From Luteolibacter sp. (lineage in GTDB: Bacteria; Verrucomicrobiota; Verrucomicrobiia; Verrucomicrobiales; Akkermansiaceae): DNA of 36,069 nt. Shown here piece after piece: positions 1 through 8,175 of the stretch. Under the pieces are notes generated by a model. The model had not been told where the DNA came from. It did not search any database and saw only the letters and a program-made list of their open reading frames with translations. The position numbers were made by a program, and so were the translations under genes. Each line of letters begins with the position of its first letter. Positions within the stretch are counted from its first letter, which is position 1. The stretch is from the NCBI GenBank assembly GCA_030696085.1, contig JAUYNL010000077.1, positions 1 to 36,069 on the forward strand. The letters run 5' to 3'.

Positions 1-952
1 CCAAAGTGCACCACCCAGGTGATCAGCGGCTCGCGCAGCTTGTGCGGCGGGTTGCGGGAGGTCATTGCGCCGATGCTCGAACTCGGATTGAGCGCGCAGC
101 GCATCTATCAGGATTTGGTCGCCGGACACGGTTTCGGCGGATCCTACGCCAAAAACAACGCGCTCAAGGGCCGGCAGTTCGCCACGCTCGGCGAGCAGAA
201 CGCCCATCTGCTTCACTGGGAGGAGCAGGTCGCCGACAAGCGCGTGCACGGCACCACCCGGCGGCAAGTGACCGCGGTGTTCGAGGAAGAACGCAAGGCG
301 CTCGGGCCTCTGCCCGCGTCGGTTTACGAGAGCTATCAGGAGGGTCGCTGCCGGGTGCAGCGCGACAGTTTCGTGGAAGTCGCCAAGGCGTATTACGAGG
401 CCCCGCCGGAGTTCATCGGGCGGTAGGTATGGGTGCGCTGGGACGGGCGGATGGTTCGCCTGCTCAACGACCGCATGGTGTCATGCGCGGTTGGAACCGG
501 GGAAATTCAGCCGTTGTCTGGGCGTGCGGGGGCTGCATGGCACGATCAAGGAAAGTGCCGACTACTGGCACTCGCGGGCCGCGGCCTTGGGCGAAGCCGC
601 CGGTCGCTGGGCGCGCCGCGCGCTCGATGCCCGCGGAGCCGAGGCCATCCGCAGCATCATGGGACTCTGCCAATTGGCCGAAAAACGCCGCGCCACCGAC
701 ATCAATGCCGCCACCGCCAAGGCCATGGACGTCACCGCCGGTCTGCCTTCCTTCCGAACTCCCAAACACATGTTAGAAGCCGGCGACCAAGCCCCCGGAC
801 AGATCCAAATGGAGCTGCGCGAGGTCGATCCGATCATCCGTCCGCTCGCCACCTACACCGATTTCATCCGCAGCCAGGCCCCCGACGGCGACATTTTCCA
901 ACCCGAAACCACGGCACTCACAGAAACACAAACCACATCAAAAGCATCATGA
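1..952 (+). pseudogene. istA: istA transposase remnant (internal deletion, stop and frameshift)
   Basis: This is the IS21 DDE transposase, which cuts and joins the element ends with IstB. Frame 1 gives the typical IstA N-terminal segment (QVISGSRSLC, then GLSAQRIYQDLV). At about 139-155 it jumps straight to the post-catalytic segment (KNNALKGRQF, then HWEEQVADKRVHGTTR), so the DDE core is missing. The frame then meets a TAG at 424-426 although the family sequence continues (VWVRWDGRMVRLLN). A further +1 shift near 490-540 leads into the C-terminal frame ending at 950-952. Three separate lesions make it a clear pseudogene. The 5' end lies before the window. Its end overlaps istB by ATGA, as in intact IS21. 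Confidence 0.87.
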
Positions 953-1758
953 GCCAAATCGCCACCCTCAAAACCCACGCCCGCAAACTTCGTCTCGGCG
1001 GCCTCGCCGAATCGCTCGAAACCCGCCTGCTGGAGGCCTCCTCCAACCGCCTCGGCCACGACGAGTTCCTCGAACTGCTCTTCCAGGACGAACTGGCCGT
1101 GCGCGAGGGGCGCACCGCGGCCCGCCGCTTCAAAAGCGCCGACTTCCGCGAATCGCGCAGCCTCGACGGCTTTGACTTCAGCTTCAATCCGGGCATTCCG
1201 CGCGACCGCGTCCATCAACTCGCGACCTGCCGCTTCATCGCCGAAGCCCGCGACGTTCTGTTGGTAGGTCCACCCGGAGTCGGCAAAAGCCACCTCGCCC
1301 AGGCCCTCGGGCGCGAAGCCATCCGCCACAACCACACCGTGTATTACCGCTCGATCTTCGATCTCGTGCGCGATCTCGCGGCCAGCGAAGGAGGCCCCGA
1401 GGAAAGCCGGCTGCTGGCCCGCTACCTCAATCCCGATCTGCTCATCATCGATGACATGGGCCTCAAAACCCTCCCCGCACGCAGCGGCGAACTGCTGCTC
1501 GAAATCATCCTGCGTCGCCACGAAGTCCGCTCCACCATCATGACCTCCAACCGCCCGGTGGACGAATGGGGCAAGCTGTTAGGCGACGTTCCCGCCGCCG
1601 GAGCCATCCTCGACCGCCTGCTGCACCGCGCCGAGGTCATCGCCATCAACGGTCGCAGCCACCGCCTCGCGGAAGGTGTCGCCGCCCAGGCGCCAAGTGA
1701 GGCATCACCGACCAAAAGGACTTCCAAACAGCGGCAACCAGAGGACCACGGCGTCTGA
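949..1758 (+). CDS. istB: IS21 helper ATPase IstB
   Basis: This 269-residue AAA+ ATPase, related to DnaC, helps IstA choose the target. It starts at the ATG that overlaps the istA stop (ATGA, 949-952). Walker A is GPPGVGKSHLAQALG (about residues 108-122), Walker B is LLIIDDMGL (about 164-172), and a sensor-like TSNRP segment follows. The length is usual for the family (about 240-270 residues). The tail after SHRLAEG is rich in Ser, Thr, Lys and Gln and looks poorly conserved. The gene is intact although its partner istA is dead, so it is either a leftover or can serve other copies in the genome. A longer frame open from 433 is only read-through of the istA debris. Confidence 0.93.
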   Translation: MSQIATLKTHARKLRLGGLAESLETRLLEASSNRLGHDEFLELLFQDELAVREGRTAARRFKSADFRESRSLDGFDFSFNPGIPRDRVHQLATCRFIAEARDVLLVGPPGVGKSHLAQALGREAIRHNHTVYYRSIFDLVRDLAASEGGPEESRLLARYLNPDLLIIDDMGLKTLPARSGELLLEIILRRHEVRSTIMTSNRPVDEWGKLLGDVPAAGAILDRLLHRAEVIAINGRSHRLAEGVAAQAPSEASPTKRTSKQRQPEDHGV

Positions 1759-1762
1759 TACC

Positions 1763-1857
1763 GCCCGGCTCGGTCCGGTCAAGCGCCTGTTTGCGGAACC
1801 TTTTCGACTCCCGACCCCTATTCCGCAAACGGCCGCTTGACCGGCCCTCCGCCGGGC
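1763..1857. repeat. Large inverted repeat downstream of istB
   Basis: The arms 1775-1798 and 1821-1844 are complementary at 22 of 24 positions around a 22-nt loop. Outer GC-rich arms (1763-1769 with 1851-1857) lengthen the stem. It begins right after the istB stop. It could be a transcription-stopping structure or a separate palindromic repeat trapped in the element. There is no U-tract directly after it. Confidence 0.75.
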
Positions 1858-1873
1858 AGGACTCGCTTTTCAT

Positions 1874-1901
1874 GACCCTTTGCAAAAAGCAAAGGGTCTT
1901 T
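1874..1901 (+). terminator. Rho-independent terminator candidate after istB
   Basis: The perfect 10-bp stem GACCCTTTGC / GCAAAGGGTC (1874-1883 with 1889-1898) has an AAAAA loop and is followed by TTT. The short U-run makes it a modest terminator. It could insulate cdd from transcription leaving the IS. Confidence 0.6.
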
Positions 1902-1984
1902 GCATCAGGAAAATGAATCCATTCCCGCAGCACAATCACCTTGCCAACCACCCGCTCAACCCGGCAGAAAACACCCATCCGAAG

Positions 1985-2036
1985 TGGTGCGCTTTGAAGT
2001 GATTACAGGTGGTGCATTTTGAGGTGATCGGTGACA
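1985..2036 (+). repeat. IS21 right-end tandem terminal repeats
   Basis: Two related 25-bp units, starting at 1985 and 2010, both begin TGGTGC and share TTTGA.GTGAT. IS21 elements carry such multiple IstA-binding repeats at their ends. The outer copy runs to the CA at 2035-2036. Confidence 0.75.
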
Positions 2037-2120
2037 TCTATGGCTGTATTATTGAAATGGAAGTGATGCCCATCACGAATTGGTTTTCCCAGGCGGCAAT
2101 TTTCAGTAATGGTCATTCGC

Positions 2121-2513
2121 ATGGAACATGAGGAACTGATGATCGCTGCTTGGCAGGCCCGTGAATCGGCTTATGCGCCGTATTCGCGTTTTGCTGTGGG
2201 AGCCGCCGTGATGACTGACGATGGCCAAATCTTTACCGGCTGTAATGTGGAAAATCTATCCTATGGGCTCACCATGTGTGCCGAACGTGTGGCCATTGGC
2301 GTAGCGGTTGCTACCGGAGCTCGGAATTTCCGGACGATAGCCGTGGTGGCGGATACGGAGGTGCCGATCTCACCATGCGGTGCGTGCCGCCAGGTGATGG
2401 CGGAATTTGCTGTGCCCCGGGTGATACTGGCAAACCGATCCGAGCGACTGGAGTTCACCCTGGATGAGTTATTGCCGCGGGCGGCGGCTGGGATTTTGGA
2501 TCGAGAGGAGTGA
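2121..2513 (+). CDS. cdd: Cytidine deaminase
   Basis: A small zinc enzyme of pyrimidine salvage that converts cytidine and deoxycytidine to uridine and deoxyuridine in the cytoplasm. It shows both zinc-site motifs: TGCNVENLSYGLTMCAER, where the CAE holds a zinc-ligand Cys and the catalytic Glu, and PCGACRQVMAEF, with two more Cys ligands. The AYAPYSRFAVGAA segment is the usual substrate-site N-terminus. At 130 residues it matches the short homotetrameric class (about 130-136). The ATG at 2121 is preferred because MEHEELMIAAWQARESAYAPYS lines up in length with the B. subtilis enzyme. An in-frame ATG at 2109 would add four residues, and neither has a strong ribosome-binding site. The IS21 end lies about 85 bp upstream, so the native promoter may have been displaced. 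Confidence 0.93.
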   Translation: MEHEELMIAAWQARESAYAPYSRFAVGAAVMTDDGQIFTGCNVENLSYGLTMCAERVAIGVAVATGARNFRTIAVVADTEVPISPCGACRQVMAEFAVPRVILANRSERLEFTLDELLPRAAAGILDREE

Positions 2514-2515
2514 AT

Positions 2516-2531
2516 TGTTCCACATGGAACA
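2516..2531. promoter_or_regulatory. parS-like ParB-binding site (one central mismatch)
   Basis: TGTTCCACATGGAACA differs from the palindromic parS form TGTTCCACGTGGAACA at one central base. It lies between cdd and mnmG. Its assignment rests on the better copy inside mnmG at 3339-3354. Confidence 0.55.
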
Positions 2532-2587
2532 CATAATTTTTCGGGACTTGAGCCGGAGTGTTTTCTCGTTATGTTCCGCGTCCCGCG

Positions 2588-4459
2588 ATGTTCCGCTACC
2601 CGAAAACGTACGATGTGATTGTGATTGGTGCCGGCCATGCCGGTGTCGAGGCGGCAATGGCTGCGGCGCGGCTTGGCTGTGAGGTGGCGGTGTTGACACA
2701 GAATCTCGACACGATTGGCCAAATGTCCTGCAACCCGGCGATCGGCGGACTTGCAAAGGGCCACATGGTGCGTGAAATTGATGCGCTCGGTGGTATCATG
2801 GGTCTCAATACCGATGCCACCGGCATCCAGTGGCGGATGTTGAATGCCTCCAAAGGGCCGTCGGTGCGCGCACCTCGGGCGCAGTGCGACAAGAAAGCAT
2901 ACCAATTACGGATGAAGTGCGAACTGGAGTCCATGCCTGGCGTGGAAATTCATCAGGGAAACGTGTCGGATCTTTTGATGGTCGGCGACCGGATCACCGG
3001 TGTTGCGACCTCGCTGGGCATGGAAATTTCCGGCAAGTCGGTGATTCTGAGCGCGGGAACCTTCATGGGCGGCCTGATGCATGTGGGCCTGAGGAATGAA
3101 AAGGGCGGGCGAATGGGGGATGCCACATCGAATGTCTCCGAAGCGCTGAAGCGTCATGGTTTTGCGGTCGAGCGCTTCAAGACGGGAACGCCATGCCGCT
3201 TGAATGGAAGGTCGATTGATTTTTCGCGCTGCGAGCGTCAGGACGGTGATGTTTCAGTTCCGAAATTCAGTTTCATCGCCGACACCCTGGTGAAGGAGGC
3301 GAACGATATTTTTACTCTGAACCCGTGGGGAAATTCTGGGTTCCACGTGGAACAAATGCCATGTTGGATCACCTACACCAATTCTCGCACCCATGAGATC
3401 ATTCAGGGGAATCTCGATCAGTCGCCGATGTATTGTGGCATTATCGAAGGGGTCGGGCCGCGATATTGCCCTTCCATCGAGGATAAGGTGGTCCGTTTTG
3501 CGGAAAAGGAACGGCATCAGGTATTTTTGGAACCGGAAGGGCGGCATACTCACGAATACTACGTGAATGGTGTTTCCACCTCCTTGCCCTACGAGGTGCA
3601 GCTCAATTTCCTGCGTTCGATCCCGGGACTGGAGAAATGTGAAATCCTTCGTCCCGGGTATGCGGTAGAGTATGATTATTGCCCGCCGACCCAGTTACGA
3701 CCGACATTGGAAACCAAGCAGGTCGAAGGTCTCTACTTTGCTGGACAAATCAATGGGACGTCCGGATATGAGGAAGCGGCAGGGCAGGGACTGATCGCCG
3801 GTGCGAACGCCGCGCTCAAAGTTCTCGGGAAACCGGAGTTTGTGCTCGGTCGCGACGAGGCCTATCTCGGCGTGATGATTGACGATCTAGTCACGCGCGG
3901 CTGCACGGAGCCTTACCGAATGTTTACCAGCCGGGCGGAATACCGTTTGCTATTGCGCCAGGACAACGCGGACCTGCGACTCACTCCGAGAGCCGGGCAG
4001 ATTGGCCTTGTCGCGGGGGAGCGTGTCCGGAGAGTGCGGGAAAAGCTCGTGGGTTTGGACAAGGCGGACCGTTGGGTGCGCCATACGGTGCATGAGGGTC
4101 TGAAGCTCGATCAATGGTTCCGCCGGAGCGAGAATTCATGGCAAATGCTGCCGGAGTGGATTCAGAGCGAATTCCATGTGGAACTTTGGCAACTCATTGA
4201 GACAGATATCAAATACGAGGGACACCTTGGTCGTCAGCGCACCCAGATTCAACGCATGGTGGGTCAGGAAAGCCGACGGCTGCCGGATACTTTGGACTAT
4301 GCCGCGATCCGCGGTCTCAAGAAGGAGGCCCAGCACCGGTTTTCTGAAATCCGACCTAGTACCCTTGGCCAAGCGGGACGTATCCCCGGCATCACTCCGG
4401 CGGATGTGGCGATGCTTGCCGTGTGGCTGGAAAAACTGGAACGCGAAGCAGCACTCTGA
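2588..4459 (+). CDS. mnmG: tRNA uridine-5-carboxymethylaminomethyl modification enzyme MnmG (GidA)
   Basis: An FAD protein that works with MnmE to place (carboxymethyl)aminomethyl groups on the wobble U34 of certain tRNAs. The N-terminal Rossmann motif [14 protein letters not shown], the family signature [22 protein letters not shown] and the [13 protein letters not shown] segment are all present, as is the C-terminal [22 protein letters not shown] motif. The length of 623 residues is normal. The ATG at 2588 puts the FAD motif where the family has it; a GTG at 2558 in the same frame would add ten residues. In many bacteria gidA lies near oriC beside gidB-parA-parB. Here those neighbours are absent, but parS-like sites occur before, inside and near the end of the gene. 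Confidence 0.96.
   Translation: MFRYPKTYDVIVIGAGHAGVEAAMAAARLGCEVAVLTQNLDTIGQMSCNPAIGGLAKGHMVREIDALGGIMGLNTDATGIQWRMLNASKGPSVRAPRAQCDKKAYQLRMKCELESMPGVEIHQGNVSDLLMVGDRITGVATSLGMEISGKSVILSAGTFMGGLMHVGLRNEKGGRMGDATSNVSEALKRHGFAVERFKTGTPCRLNGRSIDFSRCERQDGDVSVPKFSFIADTLVKEANDIFTLNPWGNSGFHVEQMPCWITYTNSRTHEIIQGNLDQSPMYCGIIEGVGPRYCPSIEDKVVRFAEKERHQVFLEPEGRHTHEYYVNGVSTSLPYEVQLNFLRSIPGLEKCEILRPGYAVEYDYCPPTQLRPTLETKQVEGLYFAGQINGTSGYEEAAGQGLIAGANAALKVLGKPEFVLGRDEAYLGVMIDDLVTRGCTEPYRMFTSRAEYRLLLRQDNADLRLTPRAGQIGLVAGERVRRVREKLVGLDKADRWVRHTVHEGLKLDQWFRRSENSWQMLPEWIQSEFHVELWQLIETDIKYEGHLGRQRTQIQRMVGQESRRLPDTLDYAAIRGLKKEAQHRFSEIRPSTLGQAGRIPGITPADVAMLAVWLEKLEREAAL
3339..3354. promoter_or_regulatory. parS site inside mnmG
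   Basis: GTTCCACGTGGAAC (3340-3353) is a perfect 14-bp palindrome. With the flanks it matches 15 of 16 bases of TGTTCCACGTGGAACA, the parS form known from Pseudomonas and related to the B. subtilis TGTTTCACGTGAAACA. It is translated in frame as part of HVEQ. Confidence 0.75.
4170..4185. promoter_or_regulatory. Weak parS-like site near the mnmG 3' end
   Basis: The sequence contains TTCCATGTGGAAC, matching about 12 of 16 positions of the parS form. Alone it would not be called. It is listed because it is the third such match within 1.7 kb. Confidence 0.3.
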
Positions 4460-4578
4460 CGTATTGTTAAATAATTGATTATCAATTGATTGTAGCAAAT
4501 TGATGAATGCTCTAATATTTTGGCATTTGCCACCATTTCCCTTGGCGGCGGCGGACTTGGCGGCTAGAACGCCCGGGC
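4460..4578. other. AT-rich spacer after mnmG
   Basis: A markedly AT-rich gap in a GC-rich region. It holds the short perfect dyad AATTGAT-T-ATCAATT (4473-4487) and further AATTGAT repeats. No clear terminator is visible. It may act as a promoter for the small ORF that follows. Confidence 0.45.
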
Positions 4579-4686
4579 ATGACACGTCCCGCCATTGAAC
4601 GCTGCATCTGGGTTTTTATTGTCGCCCTGATCGTTACCTTCGTGTGGACCGTCACACAGGTGCTTGCGATGCTCGGGTGGCCCTGA
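4579..4686 (+). CDS. Predicted 35-residue single-helix membrane peptide
   Basis: A short ORF beginning MTRPAIERCIWV and ending MLGWP. Residues about 10-31 form a continuous hydrophobic helix (roughly WVFIVALIVTFVWTVTQVLA), with an Arg/Glu-containing start that would stay in the cytoplasm. No family is recognised. It sits 119 bp after mnmG, facing the exonuclease gene, with its stop 11 bp from that gene's 3' end. The hydrophobic pattern and compact fit favour a real gene, but an ORF this short could be chance. Confidence 0.5.
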   Translation: MTRPAIERCIWVFIVALIVTFVWTVTQVLAMLGWP

Positions 4687-4697
4687 ATAGAGCCGGG

Positions 4698-5300
4698 CTA
4701 GTTCCAGTTCACGGCGATCTCGGCGATCCGGCCGCTTTTATCGTCGTATTTGAGGATTCCATGTTCCAATGCGTATTCATGCACGCATTTGGTGACCTTC
4801 ACATCGAAGGCGCAGTATTCAGCGATTTTCCGCAGCGGGGCGAAATTTCCTGATTTCTTATGCTCCTGCCACCAACGCAGCGCGTCGAGTCCGTCGGCGG
4901 ATTTTCCGGTGCCGAGCGAGGCAGATGCCACCGAATCCAGCTTGAGCCGGAAACCGAGGCGGGTTTCCAAATCAAGCATCATGTCGAGATTGATCGTTTG
5001 TTCGGCGAGCGTGTGAAACAGGTAGGGCTGGAGCACCGGGTAATCGAACTGCATGTGATTCCAGCCGACGACGAGATCCGCGCGGATGAGCTCCTCGCCT
5101 AGTTTGTCCATTTCTTTCTCGGTATAGATTTCGTAGGTCCCGCGGGCGGTACTGTAAGTGACGGCGACGGACACGCCCATCTTTGCCTTGTGGGAGAATC
5201 CGCCCACGTCGCCAAAGCTGCGCTGCGTTTCCAAATCAAAATAAACGATGTTCTTGTTTGCCACGCGGGCTTGTTTAGCGGCGTGCTCCGGAGGCGGCAA
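4698..5300 (-). CDS. Predicted 3'-5' exonuclease, RNase H-like (YprB/DnaQ-type)
   Basis: A ribonuclease H-fold protein of about 200 residues. Motif I is VYFDLET (Asp/Glu metal ligands) near residue 19, motif II is VVGWNHMQFDYPVL near 77-90, and motif III is YCAFDVKVT (YxxxD) near 162-170. These are the DEDDy-type signatures of exonuclease domains related to PolB proofreading and YprB. The substrate (DNA or RNA) cannot be read from sequence. The first in-frame start is a TTG at 5300; a GTG at 5264 (VANKNIVYFDLET) is equally possible and neither has a good Shine-Dalgarno. The gene diverges from the DHH phosphoesterase, with 97 bp between them. Confidence 0.78.
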   Translation of the reverse strand: MPPPEHAAKQARVANKNIVYFDLETQRSFGDVGGFSHKAKMGVSVAVTYSTARGTYEIYTEKEMDKLGEELIRADLVVGWNHMQFDYPVLQPYLFHTLAEQTINLDMMLDLETRLGFRLKLDSVASASLGTGKSADGLDALRWWQEHKKSGNFAPLRKIAEYCAFDVKVTKCVHEYALEHGILKYDDKSGRIAEIAVNWN

Positions 5301-5397
5301 GCACTTGGATTGACGGAGGCGCGGCTTTGAGCGGGTTTATTCTTGCGCGGGGCATTCTTGCGGAAAGAATCCGCGCCCCGCGCAGCGGTTCCAGCCC

Positions 5398-6411
5398 ATG
5401 AGCGAATCCACCGAGCCACGCAACGACAACGCGACTTTTCAAGATATTGGTGAAATCCTGCGTTCCCGCCAATCGTTTGTCCTGATCAGCCACATGCGAC
5501 CGGATGGCGATGCGATCGGGTCCCAACTGGCACTCGGCTTCGCATTGCTGGCCATGGGAAAATCCGTCCGTCTGATCAACGAGGATGGTTTGCCGGAAAG
5601 TCTGGCTTTTCTACCGGGTTCGGAGCGCATTGAGTCGCCGCCGCCCGTAGCGCTGGATGTGGAAGTCGCCATCGCGCTGGACACCGCCACCAAGCCGCGC
5701 CTCGGCGATGCCGCCTTGCATGCCGCGTCCAAGGCGGAAATCTGGCTCAACATCGACCACCACATTTCCAATACGAATTACGGCGATCTCAACCTCATTG
5801 ACGCCACCAGCCCGGCCACCGGCGAAATTCTTTACGATTTGATCCTCGCGCTCGAACTCCCGCTGCCTGCGGAAACGCGCGATGCGATCTATGTGGCCGT
5901 CTCCACCGATACCGGCTCGTTTCAATATCCATCCACCACTGCGAGGACTTATGACATGGCCGCCGATCTGGTCCGCCGCGGCGTGGATGTGGGCACCATC
6001 AATTCGATGACCTATGATGATCATCCGTATCGGCGGTTGGAGTTGATGCGCAGCCTGCTCAATACGCTCGAACGGTCATCGGACGGCATCCTCGCCCACT
6101 GGGAGCTGCGCGAGCAAACTCGGCGCGATCTCGCGCTGCGGCCCGAGGACAGCGAGGGACTCATCGATGTGATCCGCGCGATTCGCGGCGTGCGCCTGGC
6201 CGTGTTTTTCGAGGAATTACCGGATGGCAAGGTGCGCGTCTCGATGCGTTCGAAGGACCGCGCGCTCGACGTGTGCCGGATCGCCATGGAATTCGGCGGC
6301 GGCGGCCATGCGCTGGCCGCCGGCATCCGGATGAAAGGCCCGCTCGAAGAAGCGAAAGGCCGTGTATTGACCGCCATCCGCCGTCGCATCGACGAGGTTT
6401 GTAAAATCTGA
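5398..6411 (+). CDS. nrnA: DHH-family phosphoesterase, NrnA-like (nanoRNase/pAp phosphatase)
   Basis: A 337-residue protein with the two-domain DHH/DHHA1 fold. SHMRPDGDAIGSQLALG near residue 31 gives motif I (HxxxDxD), NIDHHISNTNYGDLNLID near 118 is the DHH motif, and GGGGHALAAG near 300 is the DHHA1 substrate-binding motif. NrnA proteins degrade oligoribonucleotides of 2-5 nt and can dephosphorylate pAp; relatives instead cleave cyclic dinucleotides, so the exact substrate is inferred. The gene is followed 11 bp later by truB on the same strand. nrnA-truB pairs are common in the rbfA/infB neighbourhood of other bacteria, which supports the assignment. Confidence 0.88.
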   Translation: MSESTEPRNDNATFQDIGEILRSRQSFVLISHMRPDGDAIGSQLALGFALLAMGKSVRLINEDGLPESLAFLPGSERIESPPPVALDVEVAIALDTATKPRLGDAALHAASKAEIWLNIDHHISNTNYGDLNLIDATSPATGEILYDLILALELPLPAETRDAIYVAVSTDTGSFQYPSTTARTYDMAADLVRRGVDVGTINSMTYDDHPYRRLELMRSLLNTLERSSDGILAHWELREQTRRDLALRPEDSEGLIDVIRAIRGVRLAVFFEELPDGKVRVSMRSKDRALDVCRIAMEFGGGGHALAAGIRMKGPLEEAKGRVLTAIRRRIDEVCKI

Positions 6412-6422
6412 TAGTAACATAT

Positions 6423-7157
6423 ATGAAACCGAACCCCATGGAAGCGCAGGGCCCGAGCGGCGTGCTGCTGATCGACAAGGCTCCCGACATGACCTCGCAT
6501 GACGTGGTGGCCATCGCACGCCGCGCACTCAACACCAGGAAGATCGGCCATTGCGGCACGCTCGACCCGATGGCCACCGGCCTGCTGATGCTGGTGATCG
6601 GCCGCGCAACCAAGATTCAGGATTTGCTGATGAGCGAGGACAAGGAATACGTCGGCACGCTCACGCTGGGTGCGGTGACCGGCACCCAGGATCGGCAGGG
6701 AGAGGTGCTCGAAAGCAAGCCCGTGCCCGCGTTTTCCGATGCGGAGATCCGCCAGACCTTCGATGCCTTCACCGGTGAGTTCGAACAATTGCCGCCGATG
6801 GTTTCCGCGATCAAAAAAGACGGCGTGCCACTCTACAAACTCGCCCGCAAGGGCCAAACGGTCGAACGCGCGCTGCGTCCGGTCCGTGTCGCCGGCTATC
6901 AGGTGACGCGCATCGAATTGCCGGAAGTTGATTTCATCGTGAACTGCTCGAAGGGCTTTTACGTCCGCACCTACGCCCACGACATCGGCGCGAATCTCGG
7001 TTGTGGCGCTCACCTCAGCGCGCTGCGGCGCACCCGTTCCGGCAAGTTCACCCTTGAGCGTGCCGTCTCCGTGGCCGACTTGAAAACCGCGCCGCGCGAG
7101 GACTTGCTCAAGGCGATGGTCACGTTGGCGGAAATCTCACTGATGCGCGGGGCTTGA
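6423..7157 (+). CDS. truB: tRNA pseudouridine(55) synthase TruB
   Basis: It converts U55 in the T-loop of tRNAs to pseudouridine. The catalytic motif GHCGTLDPMATGLL lies near residues 43-56, with the essential Asp in TLDP, preceded by GVLLIDKAPDMTSHD. CSKGFYVRTYAHDIG (about 179-193) is the conserved second motif. At 244 residues it has the core domain and little or no C-terminal PUA extension, as in shorter bacterial TruBs. An ATG at 6438 would remove five residues and fits the family equally well. The last 21 bp overlap the 3' end of the convergent flippase-like gene. Confidence 0.94.
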   Translation: MKPNPMEAQGPSGVLLIDKAPDMTSHDVVAIARRALNTRKIGHCGTLDPMATGLLMLVIGRATKIQDLLMSEDKEYVGTLTLGAVTGTQDRQGEVLESKPVPAFSDAEIRQTFDAFTGEFEQLPPMVSAIKKDGVPLYKLARKGQTVERALRPVRVAGYQVTRIELPEVDFIVNCSKGFYVRTYAHDIGANLGCGAHLSALRRTRSGKFTLERAVSVADLKTAPREDLLKAMVTLAEISLMRGA

Positions 7158-8156
7158 TGCCACATCATGGCATTCCGCCTCGAGTTCCGAGACGCTGATG
7201 CGATCACGTTTCTTGAGGAAAAACAAGGCGCCGAGCAGCGCCCACAGGGCGTTGCAGGCAAATCCGGCGAGTGAGGCGGCGACCGCCGACTCCGGAGCCA
7301 CACCGGCGAGATCGTGCAACAGCACTTCGAAAAGTTTCTCTCGCACGCCCACGCCGGCGATCGAGATGGGCATGCCGCAGATGGAGTCGATTACCGGCAT
7401 GGCGCAGATCACGGTACCGTAGCTGGCATCACCGCCGACGGCGCGCAGGCCGCAGTAATAGGATGAGAAATAGGCGGCGAGCATCGCGAACGATATGGCG
7501 AGGCCACCGAGTGCCAGCCGCCAGTTTTTCCGATAGATATCATAAAGCTCCGGTATGCGCCGCATGATCGGCCAGCGGGCGAAGCGGTTGTTACCATGGA
7601 TACGGCGATGGACGGGGGGCGATGCGCAGATGAAGATCATGGCCACCAGCGCGAGGCCGCCGCCCAGATAGAACCAGGCGAAGTGGATCACGCCGCGGCC
7701 CAGCACGCTGGGGTCCGCAAGCGACTCGAAGCGCGCCGCAGAGATGATGAAAAACAACAGCGCCAGCGAAACCATGCCTGCTAGGTGATCCGCCGCCACC
7801 GTCATGGCGATGATCAGCTTGCGGTCCGGGTGATCGCGCATCAGCAGGATGATGCGGGCGGCATCGCCGCCGAGGCCGCTGACCGAAGCGAGGCTGAAGA
7901 GGCCGTCGATCATGATGAGTTCCACGGCGCGGCCGGGACTCACCGGCATACCCTGCCCGCGCAGAAAGCACCACCAACGGAGGCCCAGCAGCACGACCGA
8001 CAGGCCTGCGAGCGCCGCTCCGCCGGCGAGCCAACGGTAATCCACAGCACCCGGCCGGGTGAAGACCGAGTGGCTGAAGTCCACTTGGGAAAAGGCCCAG
8101 CTCAAACACAGGGCGGTTAGCGCGAGCTTGAGCAGGAAAACGAGAAAGACCTTCAT
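7137..8156 (-). CDS. UPF0104/LPG-synthase-TM family membrane protein (flippase-like)
   Basis: A 339-residue polytopic protein with six to eight hydrophobic segments. It begins with a membrane helix (VFLVFLLKLALTALCLSWA) and has the family-type cores LFSLASVSGLGGDAARIILL and MPISIAGVGVREKLFEVLL. This matches the lysylphosphatidylglycerol synthetase transmembrane region (UPF0104, YbhN-like), whose members are thought to move or modify lipids; no soluble aminoacyl-transferase domain follows. It is the last gene of a tight operon with an acyl carrier protein and a ketoacyl reductase (19-20 bp gaps), which suggests a role in handling a lipid made by that unit. It overlaps truB tail to tail. Confidence 0.8.
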   Translation of the reverse strand: MKVFLVFLLKLALTALCLSWAFSQVDFSHSVFTRPGAVDYRWLAGGAALAGLSVVLLGLRWWCFLRGQGMPVSPGRAVELIMIDGLFSLASVSGLGGDAARIILLMRDHPDRKLIIAMTVAADHLAGMVSLALLFFIISAARFESLADPSVLGRGVIHFAWFYLGGGLALVAMIFICASPPVHRRIHGNNRFARWPIMRRIPELYDIYRKNWRLALGGLAISFAMLAAYFSSYYCGLRAVGGDASYGTVICAMPVIDSICGMPISIAGVGVREKLFEVLLHDLAGVAPESAVAASLAGFACNALWALLGALFFLKKRDRISVSELEAECHDVASSPAHQ

Positions 8157-8175
8157 GCGTGAGGGTGGCCGACTC

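Larger units (their letters stand above)
1..2036 (+). mobile_element. IS21-family insertion sequence, decayed, left end outside the window
   Basis: The stretch holds an istA remnant, an intact istB joined to it by an ATGA overlap, and a right end made of 25-bp-spaced repeats, which is the standard IS21 order. The element probably stops at the CA at 2035-2036, since IS21 ends are typically TG...CA. istA has lost its catalytic core, so the copy cannot move by itself. Between istB and the right end lie about 225 bp with two hairpins (1763-1857 and 1874-1901). The left terminus and any target duplication are not visible. Confidence 0.85.

Noticed and set aside
433-1758. 441-residue ORF fusing istA debris to istB
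   Set aside because: The first about 170 residues are out-of-frame istA sequence. The ATGA junction at 949-952 is the true istB start.
7137-7157. 21-bp overlap of truB and the flippase gene as a sign of a wrong gene end
   Set aside because: Both frames have good family matches near the end, and short tail-to-tail overlaps are common.
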